A DNA stretch of 64,000 nt from Betaproteobacteria bacterium (GCA_028292405.1 JAQGMJ010000043.1:62001-126000), one strand, 5' to 3'; shown: positions 34,152-42,814, counted from the first letter of the stretch. Notes: generated from the letters alone by a model not told the origin. Numbers and translations are program-made.

Positions 34152-34814
34152 TCAGGACTGCGCCGGCAGTTGCGCGGCGAGGGCGGCCAGCACGTGGCCG
34201 GCATCGGTCGGGTGCGGCATGCGCAGGCGGGCGGCGGCTTGGGCGCTGGACTGCGGGTTGCTGCCGGCCGATGTGCCGGGGCCGATGGCGGAAGTGCTGG
34301 TCGAAGCGGTAGCGCTACCGCTGCTCGGCTGCGCGCCCTTGGCCGCCTGGGCCTCGCGTGCGGCCTGCAGCATGTGCAGGATGTGCTCGGCCATCGCGGT
34401 CTTGGGCACCGGGATGCTGTCCTTCAACTCGTCGGTGGAGACGGTGCCATCCTTGTTCTTGTCCATCGCCTGGTACAGCGTGCCGGCCTGGGCGGCAGTG
34501 CCGCCGCCGGCGACCACCTGCTTTTCCAGTTCGCTCTTGGAAATCTTGCCGTCGCCGTCGGTGTCCACTGCCTTCGCCAATTGCGACTGGTAGTGCTGGG
34601 CGAAGGAGCCGGTGGGCTTGCCTTGCGCGGCGAGCGCGGCCAGGCGCTGCTTTTCCTGCACCGACAAACCTTGTGCGTTGGTGACCGCGTTGGGCAGCGC
34701 ATCGACGGCCGCCTTGGCCTGTGCCGATTTCTCGGACGCCTCGTTATAGGCATCGCGGCCGGCGCGGAAAATGCCGCCGGCAACACCCATGACAATGGAG
34801 GAGATCAGGCCCAT
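34152..34814 (-). CDS. EF-hand calcium-binding-like protein
   Basis: A 220-residue protein with two EF-hand loops, DTDGDGKISKSEL (about 88-100) and DKNKDGTVSTDEL (about 117-129), both with the expected acidic ligands. The N-terminus (MGLISSIVMGVAGGIFRAGRDAYNEA) is glycine-rich and hydrophobic but not a clear signal peptide. The tail (about 150-205) is Ser/Ala/Gly-rich, and the end (RMPHPTDAGHVLAALAAQ) is helical. There is no catalytic domain. It is probably a calcium sensor or structural protein. The frame is solitary on the minus strand, upstream of the regulator-cydAB unit. Confidence 0.78.
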   Translation of the reverse strand: MGLISSIVMGVAGGIFRAGRDAYNEASEKSAQAKAAVDALPNAVTNAQGLSVQEKQRLAALAAQGKPTGSFAQHYQSQLAKAVDTDGDGKISKSELEKQVVAGGGTAAQAGTLYQAMDKNKDGTVSTDELKDSIPVPKTAMAEHILHMLQAAREAQAAKGAQPSSGSATASTSTSAIGPGTSAGSNPQSSAQAAARLRMPHPTDAGHVLAALAAQLPAQS

Positions 34815-34991
34815 AGGAAGTCAACCGTGCTTGCGACATTCCGGGGCGGAACATCGCGGAATAGGGATCGTAGTGGTTGGGGCGGGGTGGGGATGTGGGG
34901 AGGAAGAAGGGAAAAGCGATGTTGTTTCGCGATTGATGGAGCTGCATGAATCGCGTGGCTTCACCCCATCCCCCACCTCATTTGGGTGACC

Positions 34992-35012
34992 CTCTCCCCT
35001 TGAAGGGGAGAG
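34992..35012. repeat. Long perfect hairpin, repeat-like
   Basis: CTCTCCCCTT and AAGGGGAGAG pair perfectly around a single G. This motif is common as a dispersed intergenic palindrome in proteobacteria. It sits just after the stop of the minus-strand hydrolase gene at 35040 and could also terminate it, though no T-run follows. Confidence 0.55.
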
Positions 35013-35039
35013 ACCCTGCGTTGCTATAGCGGAGTGGGA

Positions 35040-35840
35040 CTAGGCGTGCTTTGCCATGAATTCCAGCGTCGCCTTCGCGCACAAATCCGGGTGCGCGCCG
35101 GCGGGATGGTAGCAATCCATCTTCAGCAGCAGCAGTTCCGCATGCGGCGCGCCCTCGCGCATCACGCTGTGATCCACCTGGCCGGCGGCGTTGTCCGCCA
35201 GGTTCGACGACTCGGTCATGATGGCCAGCGTTGGCGCCTTGATGCCGGGTAAATCCTTCGCCGGCTCGACGTGGCCGACCCACTTGAGATACGCCTTGGC
35301 GGTGGACATGGCGGTGGCGCCCATCATCTCCACCCACCAGTCGACGCAGCGCGGCGGCACGGGCCCCAGGCGCCCGCCCATGGTGTGGCGCGCCCAGCCG
35401 CGAATGCCGTGCTCTTCCATGTAAGGCAACCATTCGGCGCTGCCCGGTGCCTTGAGCGGCGGCGCGCCCAAGGTGAGGGTCTTCACCAGGTCGGGCCGGG
35501 TCGCAGCCAGGCGCATGGCGCTGATGCAGCCGCTTTTTCCTGCGACCACATGTACCGAGTCTCCCGCCAGGTGGTTGATGATGCGCACCAGGTCGTCCAC
35601 ATACAGCTCGGTGGAGAACTTGAAGTTTTCGTCCACCGCCGCGGTGCGGCCGAAGCCGCGGATGTCGATAAGCACCAGGCGGTACTTGCGCGACATCGCC
35701 GGGATCCAGGCATTGAAGGCGGTAAGGTTTTCGGTGAAGCCATGGACGAAAATCACGGTTTCCGGTCTGGTCCACGGGTCGGTGTAGTCATGGATTTCGT
35801 AATAGGGCTTGAAGTCGGGGGCGAGGTCGAGGTAGGGCAT
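35040..35840 (-). CDS. Alpha/beta-fold hydrolase
   Basis: A 266-residue alpha/beta hydrolase. The oxyanion segment is VIFVHGFTENLTAFNAWIP, the nucleophile elbow is VVAGKSGCISAM (Ser near 102), and the C-terminal part has DCYHPAGAHPDLC with the catalytic His. The fold suits an esterase, haloalkane-dehalogenase-like or C-C hydrolase. ATG 35840 is preceded by GAGAGA; a longer frame to 35906 overlaps the Bug gene. It follows the Bug-type binding protein by 16 bases, so the two form an operon, which may mean that the hydrolase acts on an imported carboxylate or ester. Confidence 0.85.
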   Translation of the reverse strand: MPYLDLAPDFKPYYEIHDYTDPWTRPETVIFVHGFTENLTAFNAWIPAMSRKYRLVLIDIRGFGRTAAVDENFKFSTELYVDDLVRIINHLAGDSVHVVAGKSGCISAMRLAATRPDLVKTLTLGAPPLKAPGSAEWLPYMEEHGIRGWARHTMGGRLGPVPPRCVDWWVEMMGATAMSTAKAYLKWVGHVEPAKDLPGIKAPTLAIMTESSNLADNAAGQVDHSVMREGAPHAELLLLKMDCYHPAGAHPDLCAKATLEFMAKHA

Positions 35841-35856
35841 GGGTCTCTCGGAAAAG

Positions 35857-36837
35857 TTATTGCGGGTTGATGCCGGCAGCCTTGAGTGTGCTGCGGATGG
35901 TTTCAATGTCGGCCACCACTGCCTGCTGCAACACTTCAGGCGTGCAGCCTACCGGGCGCACGCCCTGGGCGAAGAACTGTTTCACCAGCACCGGGTCGGC
36001 CAGGGCCTGGTTGATTGCCTTGTTAAGTTTGGCGATGATCGACGGCGGCGTGCCGGCAGGCGCGAAAATCGCGTTCCAGCCGGTGACGTTGTAGTCCGGC
36101 ACGCCGGACTCGGCAATCGTCGGCACGTCCGGGAAGATCGGCGAGCGCGTGATGTCGGAAATCGCCAGCGCGCGCACCCGCCCGGCATTCAACATCGGCA
36201 GCGCGCCGGGCGGCGAGGAAAAGGCGAACTGCAAATCGCCGCGGATCAGCGCGGTGACGATCTCGGGCTCGCTTTTGTAGGGCACGTGCAGCAGCTTGAG
36301 CTTGGCCTTGCTCTCGAAAATCAGCGTCGCGAGGTCGCCCAGGCTGCCGGCGCCCACCGTGCCGTAGGTGAGGGGTTGCTGCGCCGCCTTCGCGGCTTCG
36401 ATCAGGCCCTTGACGCTGGTCAGCGGCGAGGACTTGTCCACCAGCAGCACCTCGGTCACCGAACCCACCTTGGTGATCGGCGCGAAGTCCTTCGCCGTGT
36501 CGTAGGGCAGGGCCTTGTTGATCGACGGGTTGGCCACGTGCGAGGGAAAAGCCATCAGCAGGGTGTAGCCGTCCGGCTTGGAGTGCGCGACGAAGTCGGA
36601 GCCGACGATGCCGGAAGCGCCTGTCTTGTTCTCGACGAACATCGACTGCTTGAGGATGGGCCCGACCCTTTCCACCAGGATGCGCGCCAGCACGTCGGTG
36701 ATGCCGCCGGCGCCTGAGGGCACGATCAGGCGGATCGATTGCGTTGGGTAATCGGACTGCGCGGCCTGCGCGGCCTGCGCGCCGGCCTGGGTGGCGGCGC
36801 ACAGCAACAGCATGGCGAATGCAAAGCGGAATTTCAT
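35857..36837 (-). CDS. Bug-type tripartite tricarboxylate transporter substrate-binding protein
   Basis: A 326-residue periplasmic binding protein. The signal peptide MKFRFAFAMLLLCAATQAGA is followed by the Bug fold (YPTQSIRLIVPSGAGGITDVLARILVERVG, ENKTGASGIVGSDFVAHSKPDGYTLLM, YGTVGAGSLGDLA, HVPYKSEPEIVTALIRGDLQFAFSS). Bug proteins bind carboxylates or other small organic anions; orphan copies without TctA/TctB, as here, are very numerous in Burkholderiales. It is first in a two-gene operon with the hydrolase. The ligand is unknown. Confidence 0.93.
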   Translation of the reverse strand: MKFRFAFAMLLLCAATQAGAQAAQAAQSDYPTQSIRLIVPSGAGGITDVLARILVERVGPILKQSMFVENKTGASGIVGSDFVAHSKPDGYTLLMAFPSHVANPSINKALPYDTAKDFAPITKVGSVTEVLLVDKSSPLTSVKGLIEAAKAAQQPLTYGTVGAGSLGDLATLIFESKAKLKLLHVPYKSEPEIVTALIRGDLQFAFSSPPGALPMLNAGRVRALAISDITRSPIFPDVPTIAESGVPDYNVTGWNAIFAPAGTPPSIIAKLNKAINQALADPVLVKQFFAQGVRPVGCTPEVLQQAVVADIETIRSTLKAAGINPQ

Positions 36838-37336
36838 TTTGTCTCCGTTGGGCCTGGACGCCTGGCCACGGGTGTTCTCCCGGGGTCCTCAGCAGTTGAA
36901 CTGCGGCATCAACGATAACCGCGGCGGCGCGGCGATGGGTCTTATGCGCCGCATCCGCTTTTCAGGGCCGGTACCTAATAGAGTCTGTTAAAGAGCAACC
37001 TGATAAAACGCCCTGAAAGAAGTCCCCTTGGGGGACCTGAAAAATTTCCGAAAAAATCGCACGGCATTTTCGAAATGACGGTGAATGATGGTGTTTTTTC
37101 GGAAATATTCCACGGCTTCGACCACGGTTGTTGTAAGTGGCCGCCAGCTTCCGCATTCCATCGACCATCTGCAATCGACAGTCCAGGGAGGACGCGCGCA
37201 ACTACGCCGGCGAGATGCCGCCTTGCTACATCGCTGGAACCTAGCCTACACGCACTCGCGCGAGATATACATGCGCCACGCCGCCTCCGGCGCAAATCAA
37301 CCAAAGATGGCTGATCGCGCCGCGCAAGCGATTGTT
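36838..37336. other. A+T-rich intergenic stretch with inverted repeats
   Basis: About 500 bases between the Bug gene start and the TonB-receptor stop (both minus). Inside are a 13-bp perfect inverted repeat (ATTTCCGAAAAAA 37044-37056, TTTTTTCGGAAAT 37094-37106, 37 bases apart) and a short hairpin GTCCCC TTG GGGGAC (37022-37036). No gene is supported. It may hold the Bug-operon promoter and the receptor terminator, or be the remnant of a small mobile repeat. Confidence 0.5.
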
Positions 37337-39670
37337 CTAGTAGCGATATCTGAGTTCCGCAAACACCGTACGTTGCGGAAAAGGATGGAAGATGAAATAT
37401 TTGTTGTTGTTCAGGTTGTCCACGCCCGCCGCCGCGCTCCAGTGCGGGTCGATCTGGTAGCGCACCCGTGTGTCGACGACGAAGAACTGGCTGAAGCCCT
37501 GGAAGGTGTTGCCGTTGCCGTCGTAGTTGTCGATTTGCGAATACTGCCGGCCGCTGTAGCGCGCGGCCACCGTGCCGGTCCATTGGTCGTTCGGGCGGTA
37601 GGTGGCGGCGAGGGTGGCGCGCCAGGTCGGCAACTGCGGGGTGATCTTGCCCACCGCCGGCGCGTACGCCGAGTCCTGCAAAATGCGCGAGTCGACGTAG
37701 GTGACGCTGCCGGCAAGCTGCAGGCCCTTGACGAGCAAGTCATATTGGTCGGCCACCAGTTCGACGCCGCGCGAGCGCACCTTTTCGATGTTTTGCACGA
37801 AGGAGAACAGGGTGGTCGAGCCCGCCAGCAGCGGCGCGGTTTGCGAGATCAGCGCGTCCTTCAGGTCTTCCTGGAACAGCGAGACGCGCACCCGGCCGTT
37901 GTCGCCGATGCGCTCCAGTGCGATTTCGCTGGAGGTGGCGTTCTCCGGCTTCAGGTTCGGGTTGGGCACGGTAATGGTCGCGCCGGTGGTGATGGATTGA
38001 TACAGCTCGGAGACGGTGGGAAAGCGGTAGGCCTTTGCCAAGGAGGCGGTGGCGGTCCATTGCTTGTTCATTTCCCAGGCGAGTGTTCCCTTGGGAGAGA
38101 AGCGTGTCGCCGAGAGGCCGGGCTGGTTCACCGCCAGCGCGGGGGCCAGGGCGTAGTTGTAGCCATCATAGGCGCGCCAGTTTTCAAAGCGGCCGCCGAG
38201 GGTGGCTTTCAACATCGGCGCGAAACGCCAGGCGTCCTGCGCCCATAGCGCGCTGGTTTGCGTCTTGCCGCGCGAGTCGGTGGCCAGGCTGCCGTTGCCG
38301 CCGCCGATCCAGTCGCTGGTGTTGTACTTCGGGTCTTCGAGCACGTAGCGGTCGAGGTGGGCGCCGAAGCTGACCTGGTGCGCGCCTTCGCGGCCCTCGG
38401 GGCGCCAAAAGCCCTTGAGGTCGGCGGTGGACCACCCGGTGCCATTGAGGTATTCGATGGTGCCGGTACCGCCGCCGGCCGCCACTGGCAGGGCGCCGGC
38501 GGGTGCGCGCTTGATCGACTGGCCGTAGCTGTAATTGCTGACGATGGCTTCCCAGTCCCAGTCGCTGTGGGTGTTCGACTTCAACGCGAAGCTTTGCATC
38601 ACGTGCTGCTCGTTGAAATTGTAGACGTTGCTGGAAAAGGTGCTGGCGCCGAAGCTGCCTGCCGGCACATTGGTGCCGTTGATGTTGACGCTGCCGCTAT
38701 ATTTCGGGACCCCGCCGGCATCGCTTAGATAGCTTTGCGCGGTGGCCTTGGTGTTGTTCTGGAACAGCCCGATGCTGTAGGTGGCGCGCCAGGCGGGACT
38801 AAAGTCGTAGGCCAGCTTGAACTTGAAGTTGTCCTGCACCTGATGTTCCAGGCCGGCGGCGCCGACCACCCAGATGGGGCTACCGCTGCGGTTGTTGTCG
38901 GCGTAGGCGCCCGTCACCGGCGTACCGGCGCCGCTCGCCGTAGTCGAGCGCGGCACGGTGGCGTAGGCCAGGGGCTGGCTGTGGGTGTCGAGTTGGTTGG
39001 CGGAAAGCCACCAGGAAAAGTCGCCGCTGCGGTTGCCCAGCAGCACGCTTTCATCGGTGGATTTGTAGGTGTCGTGGGTGCCGTACTGGTTGAAGCTTTG
39101 CCAGCTCTGCTGAACCCGCGCTTCGGCCTCGAACTTTTGCGGCATGCGGGTGGTGATCTCGACCACGCTGCCGATCGAGTTGCCGGCATAGGCCGCCGAA
39201 AAGGGGCCGTAGAGCAGGTCGATGCGCTCGATTTCGCTCGGCGCCACCATGCCCCAGCGCGGGCCGCCGATGGTGTTGTTGTTGGCGATCAGGGGCGAGA
39301 GCAGCACGCCGTCGGCGTAGACCAGGCTGCGCGCACTGGCGCCGACGCCGGAGGTGCGGGTGGCGAGAGGCGCTTGCGTGTCGCCGATGTGGCGCTTGCG
39401 CACGAAGCTGGAGGGCAGGTACTTCAGCGCATCTTCGGTGTTGACGACGTTGACGGTATCGTCTAACTGGTCGCGGTCGATGCCCTCGGAGGTGGAGGGA
39501 ACCAGGTTTTTTTTCGCCACCGAGGGGGTGCCGGTGACGTTGACCGTGGGCAGGGCGGCATCGGGTGTCGGCGGTGGTGTCTGTGCGCTTGGCGCGGATT
39601 GCGCGCCGGCTGCGCCGGCGCAACAGGCCAGCAGCGCGGCCACGAGGGGCCGTTGGGGAAATGGAAGCAT
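37337..39670 (-). CDS. TonB-dependent outer-membrane receptor, probably copper
   Basis: A 777-residue receptor. A signal peptide (cleavage near AGA-QS) is followed by a TonB-box-like TVNVTGT segment and the plug domain (residues about 55-180 with SSFVRKRHIGDTQ, LVYADGVLLSPL, IERIDLLYGPFSAAYAGNSIGSVVEITT). The 22-strand barrel ends in ELRYRY. The plug start and the position after PCu(A)C and DUF2946 genes match copper-linked receptors such as OprC; the ligand is inferred from context only. It is 8 bases downstream of the chaperone gene stop on the same strand. Confidence 0.9.
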   Translation of the reverse strand: MLPFPQRPLVAALLACCAGAAGAQSAPSAQTPPPTPDAALPTVNVTGTPSVAKKNLVPSTSEGIDRDQLDDTVNVVNTEDALKYLPSSFVRKRHIGDTQAPLATRTSGVGASARSLVYADGVLLSPLIANNNTIGGPRWGMVAPSEIERIDLLYGPFSAAYAGNSIGSVVEITTRMPQKFEAEARVQQSWQSFNQYGTHDTYKSTDESVLLGNRSGDFSWWLSANQLDTHSQPLAYATVPRSTTASGAGTPVTGAYADNNRSGSPIWVVGAAGLEHQVQDNFKFKLAYDFSPAWRATYSIGLFQNNTKATAQSYLSDAGGVPKYSGSVNINGTNVPAGSFGASTFSSNVYNFNEQHVMQSFALKSNTHSDWDWEAIVSNYSYGQSIKRAPAGALPVAAGGGTGTIEYLNGTGWSTADLKGFWRPEGREGAHQVSFGAHLDRYVLEDPKYNTSDWIGGGNGSLATDSRGKTQTSALWAQDAWRFAPMLKATLGGRFENWRAYDGYNYALAPALAVNQPGLSATRFSPKGTLAWEMNKQWTATASLAKAYRFPTVSELYQSITTGATITVPNPNLKPENATSSEIALERIGDNGRVRVSLFQEDLKDALISQTAPLLAGSTTLFSFVQNIEKVRSRGVELVADQYDLLVKGLQLAGSVTYVDSRILQDSAYAPAVGKITPQLPTWRATLAATYRPNDQWTGTVAARYSGRQYSQIDNYDGNGNTFQGFSQFFVVDTRVRYQIDPHWSAAAGVDNLNNNKYFIFHPFPQRTVFAELRYRY

Positions 39671-39678
39671 GGCGGCGC

Positions 39679-40149
39679 TCAGTTCATTTTCATGCCGGAC
39701 ATCGGGCCGCTGCTGCCCAGGGGCTGCGCCACGGCCTTGACTTCGATGGTCTGGCGCTGCTTGTTCTTGTCTTCGATCACCAGCGTGAGCGGCACGGTGT
39801 CGCCGGCTTTTACCTGGCCTTTCAGGTCCATCATCATCACGTGATAGCCGCCCGGGCCCAGCGTCACGGGCTTGCCGGCAGGCAGGGAGATGGCGTCGAC
39901 GGGGCTCATTTTCATCACGTTGTTGCTCATCGACATCTGGTGCACTTCGACGGTGGCTGCGGCGGGCGAACGCACTTCGATCAGGCGCGCGTCCTGCGCG
40001 GAGGTGATCTGCATGAAGGCGCCGGTGGAGGTTTGCGCAGGTACGGTGGCGCGCACCCAGGGGTCCTTGACGGTGACTTGGGCTGCGGCGCTGCCGGCGC
40101 AGAGAAGCAGGGCCAAGGGGAGGGCGAGAGTGACGGAGATGAGTTTCAT
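39679..40149 (-). CDS. Periplasmic copper chaperone PCu(A)C
   Basis: A 156-residue secreted copper chaperone. The signal peptide MKLISVTLALPLALLLCAGSAAA is followed by the cupredoxin-like fold. The Cu(I) ligand pattern is HQMSMSNNVMKM, then GGYHVMMM (H-M-x-n-M...HxM), and an additional Met-rich end GPMSGMKMN. PCu(A)C proteins deliver copper to the CuA site of cytochrome c oxidase and handle scarce copper. ATG 40149 is chosen because it begins the signal peptide. It lies between the DUF2946 gene and the TonB receptor. It could serve the oxidases encoded near 5-9 kb. Confidence 0.93.
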   Translation of the reverse strand: MKLISVTLALPLALLLCAGSAAAQVTVKDPWVRATVPAQTSTGAFMQITSAQDARLIEVRSPAAATVEVHQMSMSNNVMKMSPVDAISLPAGKPVTLGPGGYHVMMMDLKGQVKAGDTVPLTLVIEDKNKQRQTIEVKAVAQPLGSSGPMSGMKMN

Positions 40150-40324
40150 GGCGAATTCCTGGTGTTCAAGTGCGGCGCACGATGGCGCGCGTATCTGGGA
40201 CGAAACTGCGGGACGGTACTGCGAATGCGTAAGCGCGGATGCATCGCGGCCAAAAGGCGCGGGATGCAGGCATGGGAAAAAGTCGAATGAACGGCGCGTG
40301 GAACGCGCGTTCAGCCGGCCGCGA

Positions 40325-40705
40325 TCAGGCGGCGGGCGGGGCGCGCGCTTGTGCGGCGGCCCAGGCAAACAGGGGCCGCGGCGCGCGCAGGAACAGCTCG
40401 GGGAGAGCGGTGGCGCCCGTGACTACCGGCACGGCGGCGACAGCGGGCGGCAGGCCGGCGGCGCCGGTGTGGGTGAAGCAAAAGGGGCAGTGGTCGAAGT
40501 GCGAAGGAGCGCTGTCCTTGACCGGAGCTTGTTCGCCGGCGACCTTGACCAGGGCGGGGCCGGTGGCGGTACAGACTTCGACCCACGAGGCGCCGCCGCG
40601 CACGGCGGCCATGGCGTGCGACACCGCCGGCGCGAGCGCGGCCAGCAGGATCGCGAAGGTCGCGAGCCAGGCGGCGAAGCGGCGGGTGCGGGTTTGCAGG
40701 GCCAT
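40325..40705 (-). CDS. DUF2946 family protein
   Basis: A 126-residue protein with an N-terminal hydrophobic helix (FAAWLATFAILLAALAPAVSHA), a Cys in WVEVCTATG, and the family signature FDHCPFCFTHTG. The C-terminus holds a further hydrophobic stretch. DUF2946 members are found next to copper transport genes; function is not established, but the HCPFC motif could bind a metal. It is the first gene of the minus-strand copper cluster and is divergent from modE. The gap of 175 bases to the chaperone gene shows no other gene. Confidence 0.87.
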   Translation of the reverse strand: MALQTRTRRFAAWLATFAILLAALAPAVSHAMAAVRGGASWVEVCTATGPALVKVAGEQAPVKDSAPSHFDHCPFCFTHTGAAGLPPAVAAVPVVTGATALPELFLRAPRPLFAWAAAQARAPPAA

Positions 40706-40804
40706 GGGGAGGCGACTTTATCATGAAGGCGGGCGGGTCCGCCAGCGGCCGGGTGCCGGTTGTGGCGCGGCATCGTGGATAATGGCGGCTGGATCAACCA
40801 CAAG

Positions 40805-40821
40805 CCGGCGCTTTGCGCCGG
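40805..40821 (+). promoter_or_regulatory. Hairpin in the modE 5' untranslated region
   Basis: CCGGCGC TTT GCGCCGG forms a seven-base-pair stem ending right before the ribosome site (GGGGAGA) of modE at 40834. It could hinder translation or be a passive structure. No molybdenum-cofactor riboswitch pattern was recognised. Confidence 0.4.
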
Positions 40822-40833
40822 GGAGACGCTGCG

Positions 40834-41181
40834 ATGGGTCTGGACGCAAGGTTCCGCCTGCGGATCAACACCGGCGACGAAATCGCCATCGGCCCGGGCA
40901 AGGTGGCGCTGCTGGAGGCGATCGTCGAGACCGGCTCGATCACCGCGGCGGCCAAGCACCTGGGCATGTCCTACCGCCGCGCCTGGCTGCTGGTGGACGA
41001 CATGAACCGCAGCTTCAAGAAGCCGCTGGTGGAGAGCGCCAAGGGCGGCCGTGAAGGCGGCGGCACCGTGGTCAACGACAACGGCATGGAAGTGATCCGC
41101 CTGTACCGCAGCATCGAAACCGTGGCCGCCGAGCGCACCGCCGCCGACATCGCGCGCCTCGGGCGCATGCTGAACCACTGA
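40834..41181 (+). CDS. modE: ModE-like DNA-binding regulator without TOBE domains
   Basis: A 115-residue protein matching only the N-terminal winged-helix part of ModE (LLEAIVETGSITAAAKHLGMSYRRAWLLVDDMNRSF, then PLVESAKGGREGGGTVVNDNGMEVIRLYR). The C-terminal molybdate-binding TOBE/Mop repeats of E. coli ModE are absent. It probably regulates modABC, but must sense molybdate indirectly, through another protein, or not at all. ATG 40834 with GAGACG upstream fits; an earlier in-frame ATG at 40813 exists. It is followed by modA after 117 bases. Confidence 0.9.
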   Translation: MGLDARFRLRINTGDEIAIGPGKVALLEAIVETGSITAAAKHLGMSYRRAWLLVDDMNRSFKKPLVESAKGGREGGGTVVNDNGMEVIRLYRSIETVAAERTAADIARLGRMLNH

Positions 41182-41239
41182 GGTTTCACCCGCGCGCGGC
41201 CGCGCGGGAATGGCCGCTTTCGGATGTATCCCGCTGAAT

Positions 41240-41275
41240 ACCTCGACGATATATCGCGGTATACTTCGCGCAGCT
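41240..41275 (+). promoter_or_regulatory. Candidate modA promoter and ModE-type operator
   Basis: A perfect palindrome CGATATATCG (41247-41256) lies directly before a good -10-like TATACT (41260-41265), and ATG of modA is at 41299. A+T-rich dyads overlapping the promoter are typical for ModE boxes, but the match is by appearance only, and no clear -35 is seen. Confidence 0.45.
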
Positions 41276-41298
41276 GTCATATATGCAGGGATACTACG

Positions 41299-42111
41299 AT
41301 GCCTCAAACCCAAAAGCCCACGCCCAAGCCCGCATTTTCGTGCAGGTCCGCCTTTTCGCGCCGCCGCCTGCTGGGCGCCGCCGTGGCGCTGGCAATCGGC
41401 GCATCCAGCGGCGCGGCCGGCGCCGCCGACCTGGTGGTTTCCGCCGCCGCCAGCCTGACCAATGCCTTCGGCGACATCGGCCGCGCTTACGAGCGGGTCA
41501 ACCCGGGTACCAAGGTGGTGTTCAACTTTGCGGCATCGGACGTGCTGCTGGCGCAGATCGCCAAGGGCGCGCCGGCCGACGTGTTCGCCTCCGCCGACCA
41601 GGAGGCGATGGACAAGGCGGTGGCGCAGAACGTCATCGATACCAAGAGCCGCCACAACTTCGTGCGCAACCGGCTGGTGCTGATCGCGCCTGCCGATTCC
41701 GCCATCGCGATCACCGGCCTGGCTTCGCTGTCCAATCCGGCGATCAAGCACATCGCCATCGGCAACCCGGCTTCGGTGCCGGTGGGGCGCTATACCAAGG
41801 GCGTGCTGGAAAAGGCGAATATGTGGACCACGCTGGAGCCGAAGTACGTCAACTCGGCGAGTGTGCGCCAGGCGCTGGACTACGTGGCGCGCGGCGAGAC
41901 CGAGGCGGGCTTTGTGTACTCTACCGACGCTTCGATCATGAAGGGCAAGGTCAAGGTGGCTGCTGAAGTGCCGACGGAGAAGCCGATTCTCTACCCGATT
42001 GCCGTGGTCAAGGACAGCAAGAACGCGGCGCTGGCGCAAAGCTTCCTGACCTTCGTCGCCAGCCCGGCGATGCAGACGATTCTTTCCGACTACGGTTTCG
42101 GCAAGCCTTAA
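41299..42111 (+). CDS. modA: Molybdate ABC transporter, substrate-binding protein
   Basis: A 270-residue periplasmic binding protein. The N-terminus has a twin-arginine-like run (SRRRLLGAAVALAIGASSGAAGA). The mature part begins DLVVSAAASLTNAFGDIGRAYERVNPGTKVVFNFAASDVLLAQIAKGAPADVFASAD, with the oxyanion-binding serines and Ala-Asp segment typical of ModA, and GNPASVPVGRYTKGVLE later. It binds molybdate or tungstate and hands it to ModB. It heads the modABC-mop operon. ATG 41299 has AGGGA upstream. Confidence 0.94.
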   Translation: MPQTQKPTPKPAFSCRSAFSRRRLLGAAVALAIGASSGAAGAADLVVSAAASLTNAFGDIGRAYERVNPGTKVVFNFAASDVLLAQIAKGAPADVFASADQEAMDKAVAQNVIDTKSRHNFVRNRLVLIAPADSAIAITGLASLSNPAIKHIAIGNPASVPVGRYTKGVLEKANMWTTLEPKYVNSASVRQALDYVARGETEAGFVYSTDASIMKGKVKVAAEVPTEKPILYPIAVVKDSKNAALAQSFLTFVASPAMQTILSDYGFGKP

Positions 42112-42123
42112 GCGACAGACCCC

Positions 42124-42807
42124 GTGATCGGCGACGCCACCGTTCCGCTGCTGCTGTCGCTCAAGGTCGCCGGCTGGGCGACCTTGCTGGCGCTGGTGGC
42201 GGGCGTGGCCTTCGGTTACCTGTTGGCCCGCGTGCGGTTTTTCGGCCGCGAGGTACTGGATGCCGCGCTGACCCTGCCGATGGTGATGCCGCCGACGGTG
42301 CTGGGCTACTACCTGCTGGTGCTGCTGGGCAAGCGCGGGCCGGTCGGCGCGTGGCTGCAGGAGAGCTTCGGCATCAACCTGATTTTCACTTGGCAGGGCG
42401 CGGTGGTTGCCGCCGCTCTGGTGGCCTTTCCGCTGGTGTACAAGGCGGCGCGTGCGGCGTTTGAAGACATCGATACAAATCTTGAGCGGGCGGGACGCTC
42501 GCTCGGCTTTTCCGAGACCAAGGTATTTTTTCGCGTGACACTGCCGCTGGCCTGGCACGGCATCCTCGCCGGGGCCATGCTGGCGTTTGCACGCGCCCTG
42601 GGCGAGTTCGGCGCGACACTGATGGTGGCGGGCAGTTTGCCGGGGCGCACGCAGACCTTGTCGATTGCTATCTACGAAGCGGTGCAGGCGGGAGACGATG
42701 CTGCCGCCAACAAGCTGGTGATCATCGCCTCGGTGATTTGCATCGTTGTGCTGGTGGCAGCCGGGCGCGTGCTGCAGGGCGGCTACCGCCGCGCTTTTAG
42801 GTACTGA
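42124..42807 (+). CDS. modB: Molybdate ABC transporter permease
   Basis: A 227-residue inner-membrane permease with five to six helices and the ABC-permease EAA loop (AFEDIDTNLERAGRSLGFSETKVFFRVTLPLAWHGILAGAMLAFARALGEFGATLMVAG). GTG 42124 is the likely start, 12 bases after modA. It forms the channel for molybdate with ModC. Length is normal. Confidence 0.94.
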   Translation: MIGDATVPLLLSLKVAGWATLLALVAGVAFGYLLARVRFFGREVLDAALTLPMVMPPTVLGYYLLVLLGKRGPVGAWLQESFGINLIFTWQGAVVAAALVAFPLVYKAARAAFEDIDTNLERAGRSLGFSETKVFFRVTLPLAWHGILAGAMLAFARALGEFGATLMVAGSLPGRTQTLSIAIYEAVQAGDDAAANKLVIIASVICIVVLVAAGRVLQGGYRRAFRY

Positions 42808-42814
42808 GTGCGCG

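Noticed and set aside
36962-37201. A 79-residue minus-strand frame in the A+T-rich spacer
   Set aside because: It runs across inverted repeats, has no recognised similarity and no ribosome site.
40706-40833. Molybdenum-cofactor riboswitch before modE
   Set aside because: Only one small hairpin is present; the spacer is too short for the known structure.
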